Below, piece after piece: positions 51,921 to 60,646 of a stretch of DNA of 64,000 bases. The stretch is from Hyphomicrobiales bacterium (GTDB lineage: Bacteria > Pseudomonadota > Alphaproteobacteria > Rhizobiales > JAJFHB01): positions 248,001 through 312,000 of the forward strand of contig JAJFHE010000039.1 of NCBI GenBank assembly GCA_021775755.1, read 5' to 3'. The notes beneath the pieces were generated by a model. It made no database searches. It saw only the letters and a list, made by a program, of their open reading frames with translations, and was not told where the DNA came from. The translations under genes and the position numbers were made by a program. The stretch's first letter is position 1, and each line of letters starts with the position of its first letter.

Positions 51921-53056
51921 CGGCGGAGGCCTATATCGTCGCCGCGGCGCGGACGCCCGTTGCGCCGAGCGGAGGGAGCTTGCGCGAATTTGACTATGAA
52001 GCGCTTGCGATAGCCCCGATAGCCCGTTGCTTAACGGATGCCGAAGTTGAATGCGATCAGGTGGATGAACTTATCCTCTCAAATGCCCTGGGAGCGGGCG
52101 GCAACCCGGCCCGTGTAACGGCGCTCGCCGCCAGACTGCCGCAACGGGTCGCCGGGCTCAGCATCGACCGGCAGTGCGTTGGCGGCCTTGATGCACTCCT
52201 TCTTGCACGCTCGATGATCGCATCGGGCGATGCGCGAATTGTTCTGGCAGGCGGCAGCGAGTCTCATTCCTTGCGGCCGGAACGTAGCTTCAAGGAAAGC
52301 TGGAACGGCGAGCCGCGGTTGCGAGATCAAGCAAGGTTTACGCCATGGCCGGACAGGGATCCGGATATGGCGGAGGCCGCGGACCGCCTCGCGGAGACAC
52401 AAGGCATTACCTTCGAGGATCAGAACGCCTGGGCGGTGGCGAGCCATGCAAAGGCGCGCGACGCGTCGGAGCGTCTCGGCGCGGAACTGGCAGTTCCGGA
52501 TAGGGTTTCGCTGGACGGCGACGCGTTCACGCGTGAACTGACGGAGGCGCTCTGCGCGCGGGCGCCGCGCCTTTCGGGAACGATCTCCGTGGCGAACACA
52601 AGCGTTGCCGCCGATGGCGCGGCGATGACGCTCGTCGTTTCGAGGGATGTTCTTGATGGGCTGAACCCCGGATTTGCGTTGCGTATCGTCGATGGCGTGA
52701 CCTGCGGCGGCGATCCGCAATGCCCGGGCACGGCGCCGATCGAGGCCATTCGCGCCGTCCTGCAGCGGGCGGATACGTTGCCCGGATCTCTCGATGAGAT
52801 TGAGTTGATGGAGGCTTATGCCGCGCAGGCAATTGCTTGTGCGCGCGGGGCGGGCCTGCCGCCGGAGCGGATCAACCGTGGCGGCGGATCGCTTGCGCGC
52901 GGCCACCCCATCGGAGCGTCCGGTGCAATTCTTGCGGTGCGGCTGTTCCATGAACTGCGGCGCGGCGGTGCGCTAGGACTGGCAGCCATTGCGGCCGCCG
53001 GGGGACTGGGAACGGCGCTCCTCGTGGAAGCGGTCAGTCGGCAGACGTCCGCGTAG
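51917..53056 (+). CDS. Thiolase-like protein lacking the second catalytic cysteine
   Basis: The 379-residue thiolase-fold product has the nucleophilic cysteine in DRQCVGGLDALLLARSMI and the active-site His in GGGSLARGHPIGASGAI. At the C-terminal motif, where thiolases have Cys-Gly-Gly-Gly, it reads IAAAGGLGTALLVEAV, with alanine in place of the proton-transfer cysteine. This suggests altered or non-thiolytic chemistry. The coupled acyl-CoA ligase would supply an acyl-CoA. The last 23 bases overlap the convergent bioY gene. It is not clearly any named thiolase. Confidence 0.78.
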   Translation: MTAEAYIVAAARTPVAPSGGSLREFDYEALAIAPIARCLTDAEVECDQVDELILSNALGAGGNPARVTALAARLPQRVAGLSIDRQCVGGLDALLLARSMIASGDARIVLAGGSESHSLRPERSFKESWNGEPRLRDQARFTPWPDRDPDMAEAADRLAETQGITFEDQNAWAVASHAKARDASERLGAELAVPDRVSLDGDAFTRELTEALCARAPRLSGTISVANTSVAADGAAMTLVVSRDVLDGLNPGFALRIVDGVTCGGDPQCPGTAPIEAIRAVLQRADTLPGSLDEIELMEAYAAQAIACARGAGLPPERINRGGGSLARGHPIGASGAILAVRLFHELRRGGALGLAAIAAAGGLGTALLVEAVSRQTSA

Positions 53057-53591
53057 ACAGCAGTACGCCGGGGCGCATGCGTTGCAGGCCGAGCACCACG
53101 GCGCCGGCGATCACCGCCTTGACGATATCGCCTGGTATGAACGGCAGGGCAAAGCCCGTGGCCGTTACCAGATCCTTCTCCAGCATGATCGCCATACCGG
53201 GGATGCCAAAGGCGTACATCACCATGATGCCGCCGATGATCGAGGCGACCGTGGCGCGCACAAAGAGGTTGCCGAGGCTCCACCGCTCCACAATCGCGCC
53301 GGTGACGAATGCCGCGACCGGCCAGCCGATCAGAAATCCGACGGAAGGTGTCGCGAAGACACCGATACCGCCCCGGCCGCCTGCGAGGAAGGGCAGGCCG
53401 ATGGCGACGAGCGCCAGGAACAAAAGCACGGCGAGGGCGCCGCGTTTTGCACCAAGCACGGCGCCGGCAAGCATAACCCCGAGGCTCTGCGCGGTGATCG
53501 GCACGCCCGACAAAAGGCTGAACTTCGGGAGCAGTCCGAGCACCACAATGAGCGCGGCAAAGAGGGCGATGTAGACAATGCTTCTTTCCAT
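53034..53591 (-). CDS. bioY: Biotin transporter substrate-binding subunit BioY
   Basis: The 185-residue membrane protein has the BioY signature, including SLLSGVPITAQSLGVMLAGAVLG, FLALVAIGLPFLAGGRGG and PSVGFLIGWPVAAFVTGAI. The C-terminal half contains FIPGDIVKAVIAGAVV. It is the S-component of an ECF importer for biotin. Its ATG overlaps the stop of the bioN-like gene by one base (TAATG). The order bioM-bioN-bioY is the alphaproteobacterial arrangement. It ends inside the convergent thiolase-like gene. Confidence 0.92.
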   Translation of the reverse strand: MERSIVYIALFAALIVVLGLLPKFSLLSGVPITAQSLGVMLAGAVLGAKRGALAVLLFLALVAIGLPFLAGGRGGIGVFATPSVGFLIGWPVAAFVTGAIVERWSLGNLFVRATVASIIGGIMVMYAFGIPGMAIMLEKDLVTATGFALPFIPGDIVKAVIAGAVVLGLQRMRPGVLLSTRTSAD

Positions 53592-54208
53592 TACGGGTTC
53601 CTGTTCAATTGGGTGATGCCGCCTCGGGCGCGCAGCGCATCGGAGACCTGCTCGGCGTCGTTGAAGACCGAAAGTCCGATGGGCACGACAATGTGCCAGC
53701 GAGCGCGTTTGTGGGAGCGGGCGCGCCACGAATCGAGGAGTACGTGGGCGCGCTGTAGCAGAACCGGTGTAAATCTGATGACCAGCCCCATGGCGACGGA
53801 GATCGCGCGCACGTTCACGCCGAGCGACTTGAGAGGCGACAGCACACGTTCGACGAGATGCATCATGTCCGAAAGAGCGGTGGTCATGGTGACGATATTG
53901 GCGAGCATGACCAGAGTGAGCAGTCGAACGGCGATGACGATGCCGTCCGCGAGATCGGCAAAGAGGAGGTGAAACGCGAGCAACAGCGCCAGCATGGGCC
54001 ACAAGGGTATGAGAAACCGGCCGGTCTGCCGCAGGGCGTCCGGGCCGAGGCTCGCCGTCAGGGCAAGCACCACCGCGAGCGCCGCGCCGAGCACCAGGGG
54101 ATCGCCAACCGGAAACAGGGCAATGGACAGACCAAGAAGCGCCACAAGTTTCAACCATGCGGGCAGACGGTGGCCCCAGGTTTGCCGGGCGAGGGCGAGG
54201 CTCAGCAT
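53591..54208 (-). CDS. bioN: ECF transporter T component BioN
   Basis: The 205-residue CbiQ/EcfT-family protein has several membrane helices and the coupling-helix region VLLQRAHVLLDSWRARSHKRA, corresponding to the Ala-Arg-Ser/Gly motifs that dock on the ATPase. It overlaps the ATPase gene by seven bases and the bioY start by one, so the three are tightly coupled. It links the BioM ATPase to BioY. Confidence 0.85.
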   Translation of the reverse strand: MLSLALARQTWGHRLPAWLKLVALLGLSIALFPVGDPLVLGAALAVVLALTASLGPDALRQTGRFLIPLWPMLALLLAFHLLFADLADGIVIAVRLLTLVMLANIVTMTTALSDMMHLVERVLSPLKSLGVNVRAISVAMGLVIRFTPVLLQRAHVLLDSWRARSHKRARWHIVVPIGLSVFNDAEQVSDALRARGGITQLNRNP

Positions 54209-54906
54209 TGGTCCACCTGCTCCTGCATGGCCGTGACATATCCGGGTAACACCTCATCGCAGGGCCCGTGTTCATGCAACGCACCCTCCTCGATCCAGAT
54301 GATCTCCTCAAATCCTTCAAATTCGCCCGGGTTGTGGCTGATCAGCATGATGTGCTGATCGAGCCCGTTCAGCAGTTTGCGCATCCGCCCGGCGGTTGGA
54401 ATGTCAAGACCCGAATAGGGTTCGTCGAGCACGATGAACTTCGGCTGCATGGCAAGGATGGCCATCAGGCAGACGAGGTGCTTTTGACCGTGCGAGAGCG
54501 TGTAGATCGGTTTGTCGATCCATCCGGCGGCACCGAAATTGGACAGGATGCGCAGAGCCGTCTGGTGGGCGGCGTCTTTGCCTTGTCCCAGGTTCTCGAC
54601 GCCGAAGCGGATCTCCTCGCCAACGGTCGGAAAGATGATCTGCTGGTCGGGGTTCTGAAAGATGATGCCGACATGCTTCAGCGCAAACGCGCGATCCGCT
54701 GTCACATCGCCGCCGAAGACGCGGATGGTTCCCGCCGTCGGCGCCTCAAGGCCGACCAGAAGCCGGGCGAGGCTCGACTTGCCCGAGCCGTTGCGGCCGA
54801 CGACGCCAATCCGTTTCGCGTTTGTCGAAAGGTCGAGGTTCCGTAACACGGTGACGTTCTCGCGTTTGTGGGTAACGCCTTCGATGTGGAGAAACCTGTC
54901 GGTCAT
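54202..54906 (-). CDS. bioM: ECF transporter ATPase BioM
   Basis: The 234-residue ATPase has Walker A GVVGRNGSGKSSLARLL, Q-loop FQNPDQQIIFPTVGEEIRFG, signature LSHGQKHLVCLMAIL (LSHGQ instead of LSGGQ), Walker B FIVLDEPYSGLD and the H-loop ISHNP. I chose ATG 54906 (MTDRFLHIEG) over an in-frame TTG at 54951, because the family begins about there. Neither has an ideal ribosome site. It is first in the bioMNY operon; the promoter should lie in 54907-55119. Confidence 0.88.
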   Translation of the reverse strand: MTDRFLHIEGVTHKRENVTVLRNLDLSTNAKRIGVVGRNGSGKSSLARLLVGLEAPTAGTIRVFGGDVTADRAFALKHVGIIFQNPDQQIIFPTVGEEIRFGVENLGQGKDAAHQTALRILSNFGAAGWIDKPIYTLSHGQKHLVCLMAILAMQPKFIVLDEPYSGLDIPTAGRMRKLLNGLDQHIMLISHNPGEFEGFEEIIWIEEGALHEHGPCDEVLPGYVTAMQEQVDQC

Positions 54907-55119
54907 CCTGTCCGTGTGCTTGTCCGGCCGTGGCTTGATGACGAGGTTCAACCCCTGCCGGGCACAAAGGTCAAGTGCGAAGGCCGATTCTTGCCGCGCG
55001 CTTCTCAGCCATGTTTACGCAGTTCCTGGGCGAGAACCTGATGGCAGAGCCCGGTATTGTAAAATACAAAATTCCGGTCTCCATTATCTGATTATTCGAT
55101 ATTCGGCTGTCCGAAGACG

Positions 55120-56022
55120 TCAACCGCCAGGCGCGGCGGCAATCGCGATGACCCACGCCGCGATCAGCACCCCACTGGCGATCCCGGCGCATTTCCATTG
55201 CAGGGCTCGCGCCTGCGTCCAGTCAATGGTTTGGCGCGATATGAGCCAGCCGATGGCAAGGCCGCAGAGAAAACCCAGGATATGGGCAAGGATATCCGTG
55301 CGCTCGCCGGTGAGGCCGAGAAACACCAGAAGCGTGATGCCGCCGGCAAGCGGCGCCCAGTCGCGCATCGAGAATCGCGACGCAACAGGCTGGCCCGTCT
55401 GGCGCAGGGCCGCAAGCAGTCCGACACCTGCAAAAACGGCCGTCGAGGCGCCGATCGATGTGTGCGCCGGCGATTGTATAAGGGCGTTAACGCCATTGCC
55501 GAGCACGCCGCTTGCAAGCATCGCCAGCCAAGCGACGCCGGCGCCTGTAACCCGGGAGAGAAGCACGGCAAATGCGGTGCCGAACACCAGATTGCCGAAA
55601 AGATGCGCGGCACTGACATGCAGGGTGAGAGCGGTGGCGGCGCGCCAAACTTCGCCGTGCAAGATCAAGCCGGCCTGTGCGGCACCGGCGTTTACCCAGT
55701 CGAGCGACAGCCATTCGCGGCGGGTGACGGCGAAGAAAAACAGCAGCACTGCCCAGTAGACCAGCACCTCTTCCAGATGAAACGGGGCGGTGCGTATCGG
55801 TCCCGCCGCAACCGGCGTGCGCCGGTTCTCGCTGTCATAGGCGGCAATCTGGTCTCTCGCCTCCTCGGCATCGGAACTTTCGACATAGATCGCCACACTT
55901 GCACCTTCGCGCACCAGCGCCGATTTCATGCCCATGGCGGTCAGCACCAGCGCATACTGCTTCGCCTGCCGCATCCCCGTGCAACGCCTTACCGCGACCA
56001 CCTCGCCGTTCTCGAACCGCAT
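55120..56022 (-). CDS. Rhomboid-family intramembrane protease
   Basis: The 300-residue product has a cytosolic N-domain of about 85 residues followed by six or more membrane helices. Rhomboid active-site features are the early TLHVSAAHLFGNLVFGTAF, the serine motif SIGASTAVFAGVG and the histidine motif ILAHILGFLCGLAIG. These give the Ser-His dyad. It appears to stand alone between the biotin operon and the CaiB remnant, and its substrate is unknown. Confidence 0.88.
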   Translation of the reverse strand: MRFENGEVVAVRRCTGMRQAKQYALVLTAMGMKSALVREGASVAIYVESSDAEEARDQIAAYDSENRRTPVAAGPIRTAPFHLEEVLVYWAVLLFFFAVTRREWLSLDWVNAGAAQAGLILHGEVWRAATALTLHVSAAHLFGNLVFGTAFAVLLSRVTGAGVAWLAMLASGVLGNGVNALIQSPAHTSIGASTAVFAGVGLLAALRQTGQPVASRFSMRDWAPLAGGITLLVFLGLTGERTDILAHILGFLCGLAIGWLISRQTIDWTQARALQWKCAGIASGVLIAAWVIAIAAAPGG

Positions 56023-56190
56023 AGAGTTTCTGCCCGCGCCCTTTCCGTCATCGCCAGTCTACCAGATGGGGCACACGGGTGCCGCCGACAAGAAGCAGTT
56101 GAGATGCGGGACGTTCAAATATATGGCAAACCCGCGCAGCCCTTGGCATTCATCGTGTGAATGCATCGCGAGGGTGCTGATCAAGCTGGG

Positions 56191-56475
56191 ATGGCAACAA
56201 TGACAAGATCGGGTCCGCTCGATGGACTAACCGTACTCGACCTGACGCGTGCCCAGCGGGCCGATCAACAACGTCGCCAGGTGGTCGAATACGAGCATGT
56301 GCAGGCGCGCAACATGATCGTTCGTTCAGACCACCCCGTTGCCGGCGACGTGCGCATGGCAGGTAATCCAGTTAAGATTTCAAGTTATGACGAGCCGGCG
56401 ATCAGGTTTGCGGCGCCTGAGCCGGATGCGGACAGGGCGGCGATACTGGAAACGCTACCTAGTGATCGTCGGTGA
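56191..56475 (+). pseudogene. Internally deleted CaiB/BaiF-type CoA-transferase remnant
   Basis: The ~95-residue reading joins a typical CaiB/BaiF N-terminus (SGPLDGLTVLDLTRAQ) directly to what looks like the family C-terminal region (EHVQARNMIVRSDHPVAGDV, then MAGNPVKISSYDEP). About 300 residues that carry the catalytic Asp and CoA site are missing. The join is in frame, so a short peptide could still be made, but it cannot be an active transferase. It lies upstream of a PhyH-type gene and a carnitine-like gene set, where a CaiB-type enzyme would fit. Family recognition of both halves is by eye. Confidence 0.68.
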
Positions 56476-56525
56476 AGCCGGTTGGCTCAAGGTGCGGTAG
56501 GCGCTCAAGCGGGAGGAATAACGAT

Positions 56526-57350
56526 ATGGCCAATCAGTTGGAACGAGTTCAATCTTCAATCGATGCCAAAGAGCTTGCCAAATTTCTGGAACGCGACGGG
56601 GCCGTAGTCGTCACCAACGCGCTCACGGAACACCAACTCGCCGGCATCAACGGCGAACTCGACGATGCTATTGCCGCCACGGCACCCGGGCTGCGCAATC
56701 CCACGTCGGACAGGTTTGTCGAGTTCTACGGCGCCCGCACAATTCGGCTCGACGGGTTGCCGGCAAAGTCGAAAACGTTCTGGAGCATCATGGAGTCGTC
56801 CTTCATGACCCGTGTCGCCGACGAGCTGCTTCTTCCCAATTGCGAGGACTATCTTTTGAACACGGGTCAACTGATCCAGATCGGCCCGGGCGAGACCGTC
56901 CAGGCGCTGCACCGCGACGAAGATGCCTGGTCATACTACAAGCAACCAAAGCCGCTGCTGCAGGTCGAGGCCATGTTCGCTTTGAGCGACTTCACCGTTG
57001 AAAACGGAGCAACGCAGGTTGTGCCCGGCAGTCACCTCTGGGAACCGGACCGCGAAGCGCAAGCGCATGAGATCCAGCGAGCAGTGATGGAGGCGGGGTC
57101 CGCGCTGCTTTATCTCGGCAATGCTCTGCACGGCGGCGGCGCAAACACCACCGCCGATCAATGGCGGCGCGGCATGTTTTTCGGGTTTGTTCTCGGTTGG
57201 CTGCGGACCGAGGAGAATATGTTTCTAACCGTACCTCTGGAGGTGGCTCGCGAGATGCCAACGCGCGCGCAGGAACTGCTCGGGTACAAGGCTCACGGCG
57301 GCATCGGTGTCGTGGACGTCGGGAGTCCAATGGCGCTTTTGGCTGGATAA
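56526..57350 (+). CDS. Phytanoyl-CoA dioxygenase (PhyH) family protein
   Basis: The 274-residue Fe(II)/2-oxoglutarate dioxygenase has the HxD part of the iron triad in QALHRDEDAWSYY and the distal histidine in LYLGNALHGGGANTT. Further family features are the segment NGATQVVPGSHLW and the Arg-containing WRRGMFFGFVLGWL. GGGAGGAAT precedes the ATG at 56526. It begins 50 bases after the CoA-transferase remnant. Members hydroxylate diverse small molecules or CoA esters; the substrate here is unknown. It requires oxygen, unlike the benzoyl-CoA island. Confidence 0.82.
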   Translation: MANQLERVQSSIDAKELAKFLERDGAVVVTNALTEHQLAGINGELDDAIAATAPGLRNPTSDRFVEFYGARTIRLDGLPAKSKTFWSIMESSFMTRVADELLLPNCEDYLLNTGQLIQIGPGETVQALHRDEDAWSYYKQPKPLLQVEAMFALSDFTVENGATQVVPGSHLWEPDREAQAHEIQRAVMEAGSALLYLGNALHGGGANTTADQWRRGMFFGFVLGWLRTEENMFLTVPLEVAREMPTRAQELLGYKAHGGIGVVDVGSPMALLAG

Positions 57351-57360
57351 ATAACACCTG

Positions 57361-59460
57361 TTAACCCGCCCCAGGTCGCACCGAAATCAACGCGTCGATG
57401 GCGATCGATACGGTCGGCAGAACGAACAGCGGGTTGATCTCAAGTTCGGTAATGCCGTGGGCCCGATCGAGCGCCACTTCCGCAATGCGCAGTAAATCGT
57501 TCGCGAGGCGGTGCCGGTCGGCAGCGGCCTTGCCGCGATAACCGTCAAGCAGCCCGGCAACCTTGAGACGGTCGAGGGCCGCAACGATATCGCCGTGCGT
57601 TGCCGGCAATAACAAGGTGGTGGCGTCGGCTGCAAGTTCAACGAGAATGCCGCCGCTTGCCAATGTCATCGCCGCGCCGAATTGAGGGTCGGTTCTGACG
57701 CTTACCATGAGTTCGGCGACCGGTGCCGGCGCCATGCGCTCCACGAGAAATCTGTCGCCCGCAAGAGAGGGGTCGTGGCGGGTGACGGCGTCGCGCATCT
57801 CCGTGATGGCTTGCGATACCGCTTCACGGGTTCTGAGATTCAACGCCACGGCGCCGACCTCGGTTTTGTGCGTGAGGCTTTCGTGGACCATTTTGGCAGC
57901 GACGGGAAAGCCGACTTCTTCGGCGGCATCGGCCGCCGCGGCGCTTCCTGTAAGGTGGCCTTCCGGCACCGTGATCCCGCAGCCGCGCAGCAGGTCCTTG
58001 GCCGCCCCCTCATCGATGCAGCGCGCGGTCTGTGTCGCGCCGGACGAGAGCAGCGGCGCCGGTGGCGAGGCTTCAATTTCACCCCGGCGCTTGCCGTACC
58101 AAGCCGCACCGGCGATCGCGTTCAGGGTTTCGTGGATGCCCTGCATTGGAGCAACGCCTTCGCGAACAAGAAACTCGCGTGTATCGGCGTCAATACTTTC
58201 CGGCAGCGTACTGCAGATGGCGGCCGGAATTTTCGCTCCCCTCGTGGCATCAATAAAGGCCCGGGCATCGTTCAAATAAGATTGCTTGCCTTCGTCGAGC
58301 CCGGGCAGGGGATAATCCTGGACGATGACGGCGGCATCGGGATCATCGGCGAGTGCCGTTTCGAACACCGGGCGCAGGCGCTCCTCGTTGCCCCAGATCG
58401 GGGTCGTATAATCGAGAGGATTGGTGACGGTAGCGGTGCTCGGCAGCAGGTCGCGCAGGGCGTTTGCGGTTTCGTCTTTGGGCCCGCAAAACTCCAGACC
58501 GATGGTCTCCGCGTGGTCGGCAAGCATTGTGGCGCCACCGCCAGAACAGGTGAAACCCGCCACGGAGGCCCCGCGAGGCACGCCGGCGATGCAGAGAAAC
58601 TTCAGAGTTTCAAGGAGTTGTGCCGGGCTTGTCACACGGATTATGCCGAGGCGATCAAACAACGCACGATAGAGTTCGTCGGTTCCGGACAGAGAGCCGG
58701 TGTGGCTGACCGTCAGTGCCGCGCCGATGTTCGAGGACCCGGTTTTCAGGGCGACGATGGGGATGCCGCGTTCAAGCGCCCTGCGGGCCGCCGCCTCGAA
58801 CGCCTTGACATCCTTCAGTCCTTCGATGTGCAGGCCGATAGCGCGCACGCCCTCTTCTTCGCACAGGGCATCGACGAAATCCTCAAGGCGCAGGATGGCT
58901 TGGTTGCCGGCCGATATCATGTAGGCGAACGGCACCGAGCGCTGGCTCATGGTGAGGTCGGAGGAGAGCATGCCGCTTTGGGTGATGATTGCCGCGCCGT
59001 ATCCAGGCGATGCGCCGCCACGCGGGAAGGGCCAGAGCGCGGCGCGGTCGATGAAGTTCACGACGCCGTAACAGTTGGGGCCGACGAGCGCGAGGTCTCC
59101 GGCGGCCTCGATCAATTTTGCTTCCGCCGCGGCCCCTTCCGGGCCCGTTTCTCCGAAACCCGCAGTGTAGCAGACGACGCCGCCCGCACCCATTTCCGCG
59201 AGCGCGGCGACCGTGTCGATGGCGGCATCGCGAGGCACGGCGACAAACACCGCATCCGGCGCTTCCGGCAGATCCTCGACGCGGGCGAAACACCGGTGTC
59301 CACCGATATCCGCACGCTTTGGATTGACCGGCCAGAGCTTTCCTTCAAATCCTATGCGCGCGCATTCACCGGCGACCACTTCGGCATCGCGTCCGCCAAA
59401 AACGGCGATGTGGCGGGGCCTCAGCAGCCGTCTGAAGTTGTCGCGCTGCCTCGGTGTCAT
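57361..59460 (-). CDS. ADP-forming acyl-CoA synthetase (acetate-CoA ligase family)
   Basis: The 699-residue fused-subunit enzyme has a CoA-binding domain (LLRPRHIAVFGGRDAEVV, GVVCYTAGFGETG) and a succinyl-CoA-ligase-like domain with VGPNCYGVVN and SHTGSLSGTDELYR (candidate phosphohistidine). The ATP-grasp half begins near residue 480 (FPVAAKMVHESLTHKTEVGAV, ITELEINPLFVLP). It would make an acyl-CoA from acid, CoA and ATP. The start at 59460 overlaps the acyl-CoA dehydrogenase stop by four bases; in-frame codons further upstream are not family-like. It ends 10 bases from the convergent PhyH gene. Confidence 0.85.
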   Translation of the reverse strand: MTPRQRDNFRRLLRPRHIAVFGGRDAEVVAGECARIGFEGKLWPVNPKRADIGGHRCFARVEDLPEAPDAVFVAVPRDAAIDTVAALAEMGAGGVVCYTAGFGETGPEGAAAEAKLIEAAGDLALVGPNCYGVVNFIDRAALWPFPRGGASPGYGAAIITQSGMLSSDLTMSQRSVPFAYMISAGNQAILRLEDFVDALCEEEGVRAIGLHIEGLKDVKAFEAAARRALERGIPIVALKTGSSNIGAALTVSHTGSLSGTDELYRALFDRLGIIRVTSPAQLLETLKFLCIAGVPRGASVAGFTCSGGGATMLADHAETIGLEFCGPKDETANALRDLLPSTATVTNPLDYTTPIWGNEERLRPVFETALADDPDAAVIVQDYPLPGLDEGKQSYLNDARAFIDATRGAKIPAAICSTLPESIDADTREFLVREGVAPMQGIHETLNAIAGAAWYGKRRGEIEASPPAPLLSSGATQTARCIDEGAAKDLLRGCGITVPEGHLTGSAAAADAAEEVGFPVAAKMVHESLTHKTEVGAVALNLRTREAVSQAITEMRDAVTRHDPSLAGDRFLVERMAPAPVAELMVSVRTDPQFGAAMTLASGGILVELAADATTLLLPATHGDIVAALDRLKVAGLLDGYRGKAAADRHRLANDLLRIAEVALDRAHGITELEINPLFVLPTVSIAIDALISVRPGAG

Positions 59461-60617
59461 GCGCCGAGCGGCCGCAGAATGGACCGGGTGATTATGTGGC
59501 GCTGGATTTCCGAAGTGCCGTCCCAGATCCGCTCCAATCGTGAATCGCGCCACAGCCGTTGAATGTCGAGTTCTTCCATCAGCCCCATGCCGCCATAGAT
59601 CTGCACCGTCGCGTCCGCCGTACGATTTAGCATCTCGGAGCAGTAGACTTTCACTATCGCCGCATCCGCATCAGACATGGTGCCGCGCTCGGCCTTCTCC
59701 ACCGCATTCATCACCAGAAGGTCGGCCGCTTTCAGTTCAACCGCCATATCGGCAAGCTTGAAGCCGGTGGCCTGGAAGTGCCCGATCGGCTGGCCGAACT
59801 GTTTGCGGTTGGCGGCCCAGTCTGCAGCGAGACCGAACAGACGCTCCGCCTTGCCGCAGCAGGTTGCCCCGACCCAGATGCGGCCCATGCCGAGCCACTG
59901 GCCGGAAAGCTCAAGGCCTCGACCCTCTTCGCCGAGGATCTGGCCGGGACCGAGCCGCACATCGCTCATTTCAAGCTGGAAGGTGTGATAGCCGCGGTAG
60001 CTGACACAGCGGTGGCCTTCGCGCACCTCGAAACCCGGCGTTCCGACATCGACGAGAAACGCGGTGATTCGTTTGCGCGGGCCCCGCGGTGTCTCATCGA
60101 CACCGGTGGCGGCAAAGACAATGGCGAAGTCGGGCATGACCGGGCCCGATATGAAATGCTTCATGCCGTTGAGGATCCAGTCGCCGCCATCGCGCCGGGC
60201 GTTCGACTTCATCGACATGATGTCGGAGCCCGCTTCCGGTTCGGTGAGCCCGAACAACTCGCGTTTCTCCGCCCGGACGCAGGGCAGGAGATAGCGCTCG
60301 CGCTGTTCATCGTTGCAGGCCAGCAGAATTTCCGTTGGCCGCCCGATCCACGAATGCAGGGCATGCGATGTCTTGCCGTATTCGCGCTCGGTGAGTGCCA
60401 TGGAGGTGTAGTCGAGCCCGCCGCCGCCCACGTCCTCGGGAAGATTGGCGGCGTATAACCCAACTTCAAGGGCGCGCTTTTCAATTTGCCGGCCAAGCTC
60501 GGGCGGCACGTGACCGAGCGTGTCGACTTCCGCCTCATGGGGGTAAAGCTCCGCCTCCATAAAGGCGCGCACCGTGGAGAGCAGCATATCCTGCTCATGC
60601 GTCAGTTCGATATCCAT
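59457..60617 (-). CDS. Acyl-CoA dehydrogenase
   Basis: The 386-residue flavoprotein begins MDIELTHEQDMLLSTVRAFM and shows FGLTEPEAGSDIMSMKSNA, the segment WILNGMKHFISG, RKQFGQPIGHFQ, VQIYGGMGLMEELDIQRLWR and the C-terminal ERIWDGTSEIQRHII. At the medium-chain catalytic-base position the motif is WDGT rather than YEGT, so Asp replaces Glu. It is coupled to the acyl-CoA synthetase and lies 29 bases after the BKACE gene. In a carnitine/betaine pathway it could act on gamma-butyrobetainyl-CoA, but no sequence feature proves that substrate. Confidence 0.87.
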   Translation of the reverse strand: MDIELTHEQDMLLSTVRAFMEAELYPHEAEVDTLGHVPPELGRQIEKRALEVGLYAANLPEDVGGGGLDYTSMALTEREYGKTSHALHSWIGRPTEILLACNDEQRERYLLPCVRAEKRELFGLTEPEAGSDIMSMKSNARRDGGDWILNGMKHFISGPVMPDFAIVFAATGVDETPRGPRKRITAFLVDVGTPGFEVREGHRCVSYRGYHTFQLEMSDVRLGPGQILGEEGRGLELSGQWLGMGRIWVGATCCGKAERLFGLAADWAANRKQFGQPIGHFQATGFKLADMAVELKAADLLVMNAVEKAERGTMSDADAAIVKVYCSEMLNRTADATVQIYGGMGLMEELDIQRLWRDSRLERIWDGTSEIQRHIITRSILRPLGA

Positions 60618-60646
60618 CGCTCTTGTCCTGCCCTGCTGGTTGGTAT

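Noticed and set aside
54952-55119. BioR or other biotin operator upstream of bioM; small dyad TTGTA-AAA-TACAA at 55057-55069
   Set aside because: No match to the TTATMKATAA-type BioR site was found. The 13-bp dyad is short and AT-rich, so I would not call it an operator without comparison to relatives.
57682-59562. Long open frame on the plus strand opposite the ADP-forming acyl-CoA synthetase (626 codons)
   Set aside because: Same reason: the minus-strand frame has a full ordered set of family motifs, the plus-strand one none. The similar frame at 3313-4689 opposite the HlyD-type gene was rejected likewise.
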